Shown here: piece by piece, positions 21,006 through 30,645 of the stretch | Numbering within the stretch: position 1 is the stretch's first letter | Layout: each line of letters opens with the position of its first letter | NCBI GenBank assembly: GCA_949825045.1 | Contig: OX463822.1 | Span: 34,474,703 to 34,538,702, forward strand | Origin: Argyresthia goedartella | Lineage: Eukaryota > Arthropoda > Insecta > Lepidoptera > Argyresthiidae | Direction: 5' to 3' | Length of the DNA: 64,000 bases | The notes under the pieces: generated by a model | Database searches by the model: none | The model's input: only the letters and a program-made list of their open reading frames with translations | Told to the model about the DNA's origin: nothing | Translations under genes and position numbers: made by a program

Positions 21006-22266
21006 TTGGTCCTTACATATGAAATTGGCGTTTTGCATGGGAGGAACATAAAGTCGTTTTTTATTAAATATAATATATTTATTTAATCAAAGTATGTACC
21101 ATTGCTATCTATACACTTTTGCCATCTAATAGGTAGTTCTTCGATCCCTTTACTAAAAAAAACATTCGGACGGGAATCAATAAAATCTTTTAAGGCGGTT
21201 TGGACTGTCCCATCGGAGATGAATTTTTTCCCTTTCAAGAAGTTATCCAAATTTCGAAAAAATGGTAATCTGTTGGAGCAAGGTCCGGAGAGTACGGTGG
21301 ATGTCTTAGACATTCCAATTGAAGCTCCTCTAATATGGTAGCCATCTGTTGTGTGGTCTAGCGTTATCATGAAGCAGCAGTGGCCTAGAGCGATTGACCA
21401 GCTTCGGTTGTTTAGCAGCTAGCTTTTCCATCATGATTTGCAGTTGCTGACAAGACATCTGCCGTAATCGTTTGGCCAGATTTAAGAAAGCTGTAGTAAA
21501 CGACACCAACACTAGTCCACCAAACGCTCACAAGTAACTTTTTTGGAGTCAATTTTCGCTTGGGGCATGGTTTGGCTAGTTCGGCAGGGTTCAGCCATTG
21601 CGATGAGCGCTTCCGATTATCGTACAGGATCCACTTTTCATCACAGGTAATGATTCGATTTAAAATCCTTTCATTATAGTGCCGGGTGAGTAATGCAACA
21701 CAGCAGTCAACGCGCGTTGATTTGCTTCACTCAGTTCGTGAGGTACCCACCTTTCAAGCTTTTTCACCTTGCCAATTTGCTTCAAGTGGATTAAAACAGT
21801 TTTATCACTAACACCGCAGCCTGCAGCTAACTCGGACGTGGTTTGCGATGGATCCGCTTCCACAATAGCCTTCAATTCTTCATTATCAACTTTGGTCTCC
21901 GGCCGTTCTGCACGTCGAAATTTCCAGAACGAAAACGTTGGAACCAAAATCGCACTGTGTTTTCTTTTGCGGTACCGTCGCCATACACATCATTAATCCT
22001 TCGAGCCGTTTCTGCAGCACTGGTGCCACGGTAGAACTCATACTCGTAAATAACGCGATATTTCAAGTTTTCCATTTTGTAAGCTGAGTGACGCAAGAAA
22101 AAAAAAACAATTGAGGAAAAAACAAATGAATTATAATTTTAGAAACACAAATACATGAGTAAATAGCTGTATAAATTTGAATTTGGAATTCCTAACCATA
22201 GAGGAGATATTTTGAGATTAAAGTGGCCAGTACGGCGAAACGCTAATTTCATATGTAAGGACCTAA
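21006..22266 (-). mobile_element. mariner element, degraded
   Basis: Inverted ends GGTCCTTACATATGAAATT (left) and its inverse (right) bracket about 1.26 kb. The next bases GGCGTTTTG and AGCGTTTCG are also inverse matches with a mismatch. Comparison with the uninterrupted LTR at 7520-7560 places the insertion at a TA in ACCTAATAT. The minus strand carries a broken transposase. Confidence 0.9.
21083..22078 (-). pseudogene. mariner transposase pseudogene
   Basis: The N-terminal frame from 22078 reads MENLKYRVIYEYEFYRGTSA and NTVRFWFQRFRSGNFDV, the mariner HTH. The middle frame includes GCGVSDKTVLIHLKQIGKV and WVPHEL. A further frame holds the DExD-type ITCDEKWILYDN region, then LLHDNARPH. The C-terminal part has RNLDNFLKGKKFISD. 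Several frameshifts and stops separate these blocks (near 21880, 21660, 21530, 21370). The Asp of the DNARPH block persists. The length is that of a full transposase, so the decay is by small lesions. Confidence 0.92.
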
Positions 22267-22377
22267 TATAAAGCTAAGATTGCATTCTAATCTAATAGAA
22301 ATTAACATTGCATGTAGTGACAAGTCTTTTATTGTCTCCCGTTGGTTGCCACTATGTAGGCAAAGTGGTGACCCCGA

Positions 22378-23335
22378 CAGTGAACATCGAGCAACCTTCG
22401 GTTAAAATCTTCGTCGCAATGAAGAAATAAGGTGGATTCGTTGCCGAGATATCGGTGAAATAATTCCTGCACTTTGTCGCATATCCCAGGCCTACGATGC
22501 AGCAGTGGAAAATAAGCAGCACACCAGCAACCTCATAACCTCAACTGTAGACCGCAGGTCAATGACTGTTGAAAGCGATTTATGAAGACAAACCACCACA
22601 TAAGATCCAGATTAGGTCCATAGCCAAGAAGAAACAAGAGTAGAGAACACGCCAAACCTAACAGCAAGGCTATGTTCCAACGTCCAAGAGCAGCCAAAAG
22701 TTCCACAGCAAGAAGCAACCATCATCATCATCATCCATCACATCGAGCACCTCGCCATGACAGAAAAAAGTGACTAGCAGATGGAGAGGCCTATCCATGA
22801 ACGCTGGCCTTTCTCCGCAGTTGATCAGGAGATCGACATTCAGAATACAACAAAAGAAATGATTTATTGCAAGTAGGCACGTAGGTAGCAACAACACTAC
22901 ATCCTTGCCACATGACCAGTCACCGAAGATCGACTCTCAGAGAAGAACAACTATGTCATCGCTGAGGAACAGGATATCGTACCGATATATAATGCACAAC
23001 TACAAGCGAACAGTCAACAGTCAACAGTCAACAGTCAACACCGATGACGGCTACATACATTCCTGACCTTGCACGCAAGAAACGTGAGGCAAATGGGCTG
23101 ACATTGTCTACGAAGCATAATATGCAACTGCCGAACTCGCAAAAATGAAGATTGAGCTCGCGGTATCTATATCGAATTGGTATCACGTCTTATAGATTTT
23201 TTGTTACGTTTTGTATTCTGTATTTTGGAGTCAAATGTTTTTTTGTTTTGTAAAGCGACGACATTTGGCACGCGGTCAACGAGAGAGATGCCTAACATGG
23301 AACGCTCCATAGGAGGATGAGGATAGGCAAGACAC
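22378..23335 (+). mobile_element. Internal region of LTR-element remnant
   Basis: Starts with the primer-binding-like TGGTGACCCCGACAG and runs to the second LTR fragment at 23336. A non-coding leader-like stretch, a gag-like remnant without clear motifs, and four AGTCAAC units (23009-23040) are seen. No pol is present, so the element is internally deleted or was non-autonomous. Confidence 0.5.
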
Positions 23336-23405
23336 ACAAGACATTGACAGAGCATGAAGTGATAAGCCTTTTATTCCGTCTCCCGTAAGTTGCCACGCTC
23401 CCGGC
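23336..23405 (+). repeat. LTR fragment (3')
   Basis: GACAGAGCATGAAGTGATAA, CCTTTTATTCCGTCTCCCGT and AAGTTGCCACGC match the end of the LTRs at 7600 and 22330-22365. Confidence 0.6.
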
Positions 23406-23578
23406 AAATATACGAAGGACATTAGTGAAAAGTTCGCGTTTAAGTTATTTTCTATTCCATAGTTTAATATAGAATGTAAAACCTTCTTGAGTCTAAAGTA
23501 ACCCTTAGGATTATTCGAGCTCGAGATTGCATCGAGACCTCTAATTAAGTGATCCTTTGAAAAGAGACAAATACTCAC

Positions 23579-23643
23579 TTGTTGTTTTCATTCTCCTCGA
23601 AGACGTCCATTAGCCTATTTAGAAGATCGCATTCTATTAGTAA
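23579..23643 (-). CDS. Ppp6r3-like: PP6 regulatory subunit (SAPS), exon e
   Basis: A 65-bp exon with acceptor TTTGTTCACAG and donor GTGAGTAT. It encodes LLIECDLLNRLMDVFEENEN then N and two bases of a Lys codon. This matches [20 protein letters not shown] of human PPP6R3, with the same position ahead of the GYMGHL block. Entry phase 0, exit phase 2. Confidence 0.92.
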
Positions 23644-23857
23644 CTGTGAACAAAAAACAGCGTGTTTATTCACAAATATAGCTAGTCTCTCTTTGTGGTT
23701 TTTAATTCTGTGACACGCTTCCATCGGTGCGTCCCGTGTAAAACAACGCTCAATCATGGGTGCACGATAGTCTATTATCGATCGATTATAAGCCGCAACC
23801 ATACTCAAAGGTTTTATCCAAGGAAAATATTATACCTACTAATAATACACGTCCTTA

Positions 23858-23969
23858 GCGTACTGCGTGCGGTAGACCATTGTATAATGTACGTACATGT
23901 TTGGCGTACTGCATGCGGTAGACCATTGTATAATGTACGTACATGTTTGGCGTACTGCATGCGGTAGAC
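23858..23969. repeat. 46-bp tandem repeat duplicating the exon d donor
   Basis: GCGTACTGCRTGCGGTAGACC starts at 23858, 23904 and 23950, a 46-bp period with about 2.4 copies. The third copy is the 3' end of exon d. The second includes its splice donor ATGTACGTAC again, so two equivalent donors lie 46 bp apart (after 23943 and after 23897). Confidence 0.92.
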
Positions 23970-24070
23970 CGGGTTGGAGAGTGCCAGCTTGACGAGAGTG
24001 TAAACTTGCGCGTGCAGGAAATTGTTTTCGTGATACTCGAGGAACATGTCGATCAGCACGCCGGGGGTTC
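23943..24070 (-). CDS. Ppp6r3-like: PP6 regulatory subunit (SAPS), exon d
   Basis: A 128-bp exon with acceptor TTTGTTTCAG and donor GTACGTAC. It encodes TPGVLIDMFLEYHENNFLHA and QVYTLVKLALSNPVYRMQYA then KH. This aligns with the most conserved SAPS segment ([20 protein letters not shown]). The Gly before it is completed by the last base of exon c. With this donor the frame passes into exon e in phase 0. Use of the duplicated donor 46 bp downstream would shift the frame. Confidence 0.95.
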
Positions 24071-24559
24071 CTGAAACAAAGGTTTTTATCTAAACGGTAC
24101 TGTAACTCAATTCGGACCGCGGTCTTGAGCTGTCAACAACGGCTCCGTAATATAATTATCTTAAAATTAAATTAGACGCTTTTATCAGTGTTTTAGGTGA
24201 ATAATCTGTGACAAATATCAATTGGATAACCAAGTACATAAAGTTTTAGTGTTTTGACTCCAGTGAATATTGAAACTAGATGAAAAAACTGTGTAACTAA
24301 AAACTTGAGTGATTAGCTTTGATTAAACCAAAATAGTCCCTGCCCTATAGTGTGACAACAATTAATCATACTAAGTAACAAAATCCTGCGATTACTGACA
24401 ATAGCCAGTGCCTAATAAGCTGTGTTGTTTCATTTATAACCTCAAAAGTCGTTACCAATTCAAAGGACTGTGTCACTGCTACTCGATACTAGAGGGCGCT
24501 GATGACTAATGACAAGCAATAATCAAGATTTCAACTACTGGAAATCCATCTAACTATTG
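24071..24559. other. Intron and probable LINE 5' leader
   Basis: No coding sequence. The part from roughly 24100 to the ORF1 start may be the untranslated leader of the following LINE, but its 5' edge cannot be fixed. Confidence 0.4.
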
Positions 24560-24597
24560 CCCGATAGAGTGAGCTACGTGTGAATAAAGCTGACAAT

Positions 24598-26117
24598 ATG
24601 AAGTTATGCAAAGTGTGCTTGGGAAAGCTATTTGATATGGAACTACTTCAATGCGACTCATGTAAGTGCATTTTTCACCATAATTGTGTAAACATAACAA
24701 AAGCAAAGTACATGGCCGACTACGTCACCCAAAAAAATGTCTACACTTGTGATGAGTGCAGTGAGACACCGGAGAACTCAAACGATTCTAGGACATCTAC
24801 ACAGGAACATTGCTATGTCACACAAAGAAGAGTTGGTCGTAACATGGGGTGCGAAGAGTCTACCTTAAACTTATCCTACATCAGTCTACCGACTACATTG
24901 GCCCATAATATTAGCCAGGACTTAGAAATTATGAAATGCGAAAATGAGAGATTAAAACTCGAAATGGAGGCAGCGCATGCTGAAATTGAAAAATTAAGCT
25001 CTGCCAATTCTTCACTACATAGAGAGAACAAGGAGCACCTGAGAAAAATTCAGGTACTCAAATCCGTAGGTTTAGATGCTATGCACATGGGAAACACATC
25101 ATCACCCATAAAACTTGTATCCCCCAAGTACCGCCGCATACGTAGCGATTCCTTAAAACCCGGCATCCCCAGTACTTCACAGCGGGATCTCACGAATAAT
25201 GTCATACATCACATAGACGCAAACACAATACTGGCACCCAAAACTGTCCCAATTGTACACAACAAAAGTGCTAGTAAAGAGTTATTGGACTCCACTTGCC
25301 ACTTGGGGCCAAAGCCAACATTCCACCAAATTACTATGGACATAGAGAAACATGCAACCCTCCAAACAAAAGCCAGCTACACTACAAAGTTAAACATAAT
25401 GTGGTTATTCGACAACCGGACTCTACAATGGTAAACACAAATCAAGTTCGAATATACGCGGATGAGAGAGGAAGAGGATTAAGATACAATCTTCAGAATT
25501 TATTGGGAGCGGGTTACAGAGTCACATCGACGATCAAACCGCACGCACCTATGGCCGAGATTCTGAGTTCGTGCCAATCTGACTGTAAGGAGTTTACGGA
25601 CCGGCACTTTATAATAATTTTGGCGGGTTCAAATGATTCTGACGTTCTGTGCCTAAAATCTACCCTGTATTGCTGTTTAGGTGCCCTTAAACATTCCAGC
25701 ATAGTATTGTGCACTGTTGGTTTATCTAGATTTTTGAATGAACACATGTTAAATCAATACCTACAACACGTAAGCTCGCGTTTCTCACATGTGGAGCTCT
25801 TGGATATCTATGATGACGAAAATAAGCTTTTTAATAAAGTGTTTGGATGTAGATGCCTACACAAAGAAATTATGTGTCTCCATTATAAAAATAAATTTAA
25901 ATGGTACCGTACTAACTCTAAATGCGAGACTAGCAAGGGAGGAACGAAATTTCAGCATTTGAATGTTAAAGATGTTAAAAATCGAGAGACGCAAACTTTC
26001 TTTGGAAATAAAACAACTCTTAAAAATTTGATAACTGTAGGGACTCAGACAGAATGCACATACAGAACTTGTAATCAAGAAACGCAGACAGAGGAAAATA
26101 TGTTTTTTCGTCAATAG
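24598..26117 (+). pseudogene. LINE ORF1: PHD finger, coiled coil, SGNH domain
   Basis: From the ATG at 24598 a C4HC3 PHD finger is complete: CKVC, CDSC, FHHNC and CDEC. A coiled coil of about 60 residues follows (DLEIMKCENERLKLEMEAAH). After a frameshift near 25420 the frame reads VRIYADERGRGL (block I of SGNH hydrolases), FIIILAGSNDSD (the GxND block) and a Lys/Arg-rich end. Such ORF1 proteins occur in CR1-clade elements and are thought to aid RNA or membrane association. Its end overlaps the start of ORF2. Apart from the single frameshift the protein is open. Confidence 0.85.
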
Positions 26118-26265
26118 GGTAAACTGTGTATCTCTTCTCTATCAAAATCTTTGTGGTGTAACAAAGAAAAAAGATGAAATTGAACTGTTCCTTCATGAGC
26201 TTAATGTTAAACTTAAATTTTACTGCATTTGCGAACATTTTCTAAATGAAGACAATGTACTGCTT

Positions 26266-26672
26266 TTTAGGGTACCCGAAGGGTTCCAAACGGGACCCTA
26301 TTACTAAGACTTCGCTGTCCGTCCGTCCGTCCGTCTGTCACCAGGCTGTATCTCAAGAAACTAGCTAGCTAGAGAGTTGAAATTTTCACAGATTATGTAT
26401 TTCTGTTGCCGCTATAACAACAAATACTAAAAACAGGATAAAATAAATATTTAAGGGGGCTCCCATACAACAATACCACATACAAACTTATGGATGCACC
26501 TGGTTACGTACATGGAGTGTGAAAGTAACCGCACCGATAACTTTGTAAACAATATTTTGCTGTGTAAAATCCAAACTATTCACTCCACACCATCGCTTCC
26601 ATTGAACGGTGGTACGGAACCCTTCGTGCGCGATTTAGACTCGCACTTGACCGGTTTTTTAATCTTGCAGAC
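26266..26672 (+). mobile_element. GGGTTCCGTACCC repeat inserted in LINE
   Basis: Begins AGGGTACCCGAAGGGTTCC and ends GACTCGCACTTGACCGG. It interrupts the endonuclease between CTGCTTTTT and TTTTTTAATCTTGC. The uninterrupted sequence CTGCTTTTTAATCTTGC is present 600 bp downstream at 26866-26882, giving the exact empty site. Longer versions of this repeat are dispersed in lepidopteran genomes (recalled). Confidence 0.88.
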
Positions 26673-27474
26673 TACAATATAGTATCATACAATACGAGAA
26701 CTAATAAAAAACGAGGTGGTTCACTTATATTGGCGCAAAAGGACAGAAAGGTAGAAGAATAAAGGTAGAGAAAAAAGATGAAATTGAACTGTTCCTTCAT
26801 GAGCTTAATGTCAAACCTAAATTTTACTGCATTTGCGAACATTTTCTAAATAAAGACAATATACTGCTTTTTAATCTTGCAGACTACAGTATAGTATCAT
26901 ACAATACGAGAACTAATAAAAAACGAGGTGGTTCACTTATATTGGCGCAAAAGGACAGAAAGGTAGAAGAACTAGGAAATTGTTGTAAAATATACAAGAT
27001 TAATAGTTTTGAAATTTGTGGAGTTAGGGACATTGATACGGACATTAATATTTTATGTATCTATAGAGCCCCGGACAGCAAAAAGACCAAAACTTTCGAT
27101 TCTTTCATGATCAGCTTAGAAACTTTACTAGGAACACACACTTTTTATTTAATAAAAAGTGTGTGATAGTTGGTGATTTTAATGTAGATTTTCTGTCAAA
27201 TAGCATACAAAAAAATGAACTTCAGACATTGTTATCATGTTACAATTTTAGATACTTGGTTAATACTACCACTTTCAGCCGAAATGGTTCTCAGTTGTGC
27301 ATCGATAATATTTTTACCAATACCCAGATAGATGATTTGGGGATGGTTGACGTACATTTCAACGGACTAGGAGATAGTCATGCGCTATTACAATGCCAGA
27401 TAGTTACTAAAAAAAAATATTTTTTTAATAAGTTTTTAATTTTTATTTATTCTGAGAATAGGTACTTAGCCTAG

Positions 27475-27832
27475 GTTATTCTCACTCTTCCCACCAATAT
27501 TAAGTTTAGTTTATTTTATTTATTACACTTGCCACCTGGACAAATTAATATTTTAAATCATATTATATCTTCTGGGCCCCAGACTGAAAACCAGAGTCAC
27601 AGGATTTCCTGTGACATTATGCTGAGTCTGAACCCTTTTGCTGTCGCAGCATGTGCACATGGCAGCGAAACCCCTCACAAATGTTTATGGGTACTAATAG
27701 TGGGTAGTTTTATTGCTGAATTTTATTTTATTTTTAAATAGTACCTACTTCATTCCATGTAATACTTTTATATTCTTGTGTTTGTGCTGATACTGATGAA
27801 ATGCCTATTCTATTCTATTCTATTCTATTCTA
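27475..27832 (+). mobile_element. Insertion with (ATTCT)n tail
   Basis: Foreign sequence between endonuclease and linker of the host LINE. It ends in five ATTCT units (27807-27832), a CR1-type tail, followed at once by LINE coding sequence. It is non-coding and probably a 5'-truncated CR1 copy or a SINE using that tail. Confidence 0.6.
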
Positions 27833-28419
27833 AAACTGCAGAAAAGAGGGAGGAAGTATTTTTTAGACATCGACGAAGTTTTTCTAGAAAAAATAAAGCA
27901 GTTTTTCGTAAGCAATTAGAGACTATAGACTGGCATGGTATAGGAATAAATACATTTTTATCCAAGCTGACCCAACTCTTCAAGGATAGTTTTAAAAAAG
28001 TTAAACGGAAAGTGAATGTAAAAAAAGTGAATAAAATTGATTGGGTAACTAAGGGAATACGGAATTCAAGTTCAATGAAACGCGTTTTCACTAATTTAAA
28101 TCCACAATCTGACATTTCAATAATTACTTACAAGACAACGTATTTAAGAATTTATCGCAGGGTTATTCGCAATGTGAAGAAAATGACGATGGCAAAAGAA
28201 TTAGCTTTTGCTAACAACAGTAGCAAGGCAATCTGGAGGATTATCAATAGGCATAGGAATAAAAGTGACAAAAAATCAGATAATATAATTCTAAAGTGTG
28301 ACAATAAAATAATAACTGATTCAAAAGACATCGCTGATGTATTTTCAGATCATTTCAATTTGGGAGACGGGCTTGTCCTACAGGACAAAAATATGCTTTG
28401 TCACAATTAAAAGAAAATT

Positions 28420-28667
28420 GACGACCCGAATGGCCGAGTCGGCAGTGACCCTGCCTACGAAACCAAGGGTCCCCGGTTCGAGTCCCGGTGGGGGCAAATA
28501 TTTGTTTGATGATAACGGATACTTGTACCCTAGTCATGGTTGTTTATCTATTATAATTTTTATCTATATAAGTATGTGTATCGTTGTCTAGCACCCAAGA
28601 TACAGGGAATCCTAGTTTGGGGCTAGATCAATGTGTGTAAATAGTGTCCAAGGTATTATTATTATTA
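28420..28667 (+). mobile_element. tRNA-derived SINE
   Basis: An RNA polymerase III A box (TGGCCGAGTCGG, 28431-28442) and B box (GGTTCGAGTCC, 28475-28485) are 32 bp apart. A tRNA-unrelated body follows and the tail is (ATT)n at 28654-28667. It lies inside the LINE, with AAAATTG and AAAATG on its two sides as a likely short target duplication. It matches the general lepidopteran SINE layout. Confidence 0.88.
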
Positions 28668-30431
28668 AAATGTAAAGATGGTGGAAAACGACATGGACTG
28701 TAGAGCGTTTTTTCGTTATCTCAATACGAAAGCTGGTGCTCTCCATGGAAAATAAGAAATCTTCGGGATGGGATGAAATACCAATAAGCATATTTAAGGA
28801 CAATATAGATTTACTAGGGCTGCCCCTCACATATCTGTTCATGAATGTGTAAAAAACGAGATGTTTCCGGAACAACTTAAGTTAGCAAAAGTAATACCTG
28901 TTTTCAAAAAGGGGTCCAAGACATAAGCCAAAATGTATAGACCAATATCCCTTCTTCCAACACTCTCAAAAATATTTGAAAAACTACTGCAAAATAGGCT
29001 TTGTATGCATTTTTCGTTCAACAGAGTAATAAACAATAGACAATTCGGTTACAAAAGGGTGTCGGTAATTCAGATGCAGTTGAAACCCTGATCGATGATA
29101 CAGTGAGATAACTTTCAGAAAAAAAGAAGGTTGCGGCACTCTTACTTGATACTGTTGATCACCACATTATGTTAGGAAAACTAGAACACTATGGTGTCCG
29201 GAAAGGGTTGTTAAGATTAATGGAAAGCTACTTAACAAATAGGAACCAATATGTAGAAATAAAATATAACGAAGAAGGAATAGAAAAGATGGCAAGATCT
29301 AAAGTCAGCACGATAACGCGTGGGGTGCCACAAGGGTCTATATTGGGGCCTACTCTTTTCACAATCTTCACCAATGATCTGATTGGCTACATCAAAGACA
29401 AAGTCCCTGACATACATTTAGTGCTATTTGCTGATGACACTAATGCAGTAATTAGTTCTGACAACCTAAGTGATCTCAATAAAAAAGTACAGGACACCTT
29501 GTCAGCTTTTCATACATGTTTGTCTCCAACAATCTTATATTAAACACAAATAAAACTAATGTGATGTTGTTCAAAGCTACAACATGAAATAACGATATAC
29601 TACAGGTTTCTATTAATAGAACAAGTATTACACAAGTTGATGAGGTTACATTTTTAGGTGTTAGACTTGACTCGTGCTTAAATTGGAAACCTGAACTAAA
29701 AGCGATAGAGAGTAGCATAAGCTCAGCCTGCTATGCACTTAGAAATTTAAGGGAGGAAGTAGCACAGGAACATCTCCTAACGGTTTACTATGCCCTAGTA
29801 GAGTCCAGACTACGCTATAGCATAAAATTTTGGGGTAACAGCTACAAGTACAACCTTACAAAAGCGTTTGTCTCGCAAAAAAGGGCAATAAGCACTATCG
29901 TCAGAATTCCACCGTGGACATCTTGTAAGGACCATTTCGCTAGGCTGGGTGTTTTAACCGTTCCTTTTTTATACATATACGTATTGTTGGCCGATTTTTA
30001 CAAGCAGCTTGATAGGCTGGAAACTTCAGATGAGAAGGTACGAAGGCTAAATACGAGGCGCAAAAATGTCCGCATCAATACTGTGACCCCCTCTTTGAAG
30101 GTTGTGGAATATAGTGCTCGCTACCAAGCTGTTAGATTTTTCAATGCTTTACCTCTGAGTTTGAAGATGATCTGCAAGTATTTAAAACAGATCTAAAACA
30201 ATATTTACTTAAGAAATGTCTGTATATATTAGATGACTTTTTCCTTCATTAATGTCTTATTTTAAGTTTATTTTTAGTGTTTCATTGTTGACATATCTAT
30301 TCCAATATTTTTAAATGTAGACATGACATTATTAATTTGATTTTATTTGTTGACATTGTAATTTTATATAGTGAATTTTGTATTTTATTTTTTTATCTTT
30401 ATTTTTATGATTGTTGTATCTTTAATTTAAA

Positions 30432-30645
30432 CCGGTCAAACATGCGGTTCCTGAACACATCAAAGAGAGCTTATGATATGTGTGTAGATAAACTAGTGTA
30501 TGTAACTGTACATAAATAGGCATTAAAACTCTCGAGTGATATTATTATGAAACTCGCCTTCGGCTCGTTTCATAAACCCACCCTCGAGTATTAATCCCCT
30601 CCATTATGTAGCAGTAACATAAACTACTATTGTCTTCGATCGCAG
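30432..30645 (-). mobile_element. Composite MITE, copy 3 (partial)
   Basis: Contains the inner left end (AACATGCGGTTCCTGAACAC to TGTGTAGATAAACTAG) and the complete palindromic module to CATAAACTACTATTG. The inner body and the other end are missing. Confidence 0.8.

Larger units (their letters stand above)
20880..22377 (+). repeat. LTR (5'), interrupted by mariner
   Basis: The outer parts 20893-21005 and 22266-22377 together match the uninterrupted 7450-7640. The right part ends in CTCCCGTTGGTTGCCACTAT and is followed by GTGGTGACCCCGACAGTGAA, which has the form of a tRNA primer-binding site after an LTR. The TATTGTCTCCCG end recurs at 23365-23385. Assignment to a superfamily is not possible from the LTR alone. 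Confidence 0.6.
26118..30195 (+). pseudogene. LINE ORF2 remnants (endonuclease and RT)
   Basis: Endonuclease pieces: KFYCICEHFLN (twice, see duplication), IVGDFNVDFLS at 27166, LCIDNIFTNTQI and GDSHALLQC. The linker (27838-28400) has AIWRIINRHRNKSDK, like the family linker. RT pieces: MYRPISLLPTLSKIFEKLL (28930-28990), HYGVRKGLLRLMESYL, GVPQGSILGPTLF (29320) and the catalytic LFADDTNAVI (29430). The C-terminal part extends to LPLSLKMICKYLKQI (30195). Stops and frameshifts are frequent, and the segment encoding the first catalytic Asp block (DLSKAFD) is damaged near 29140. Confidence 0.85.
24560..30430 (+). mobile_element. CR1-like LINE, long but degraded
   Basis: Full ORF1 and all ORF2 regions are present in order, with multiple frameshifts and at least three later insertions (26266-26672, 27475-27832, 28420-28667). 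A local tandem duplication lies at 26165-26980. The 3' side ends at the MITE near 30432. The orientation is opposite to the host gene. Confidence 0.85.

Noticed and set aside
28420..28495. Candidate tRNA gene with clear A and B boxes
   Set aside because: The acceptor stem does not pair and the anticodon arm is poor; the body and (ATT)n tail show it is a SINE head.
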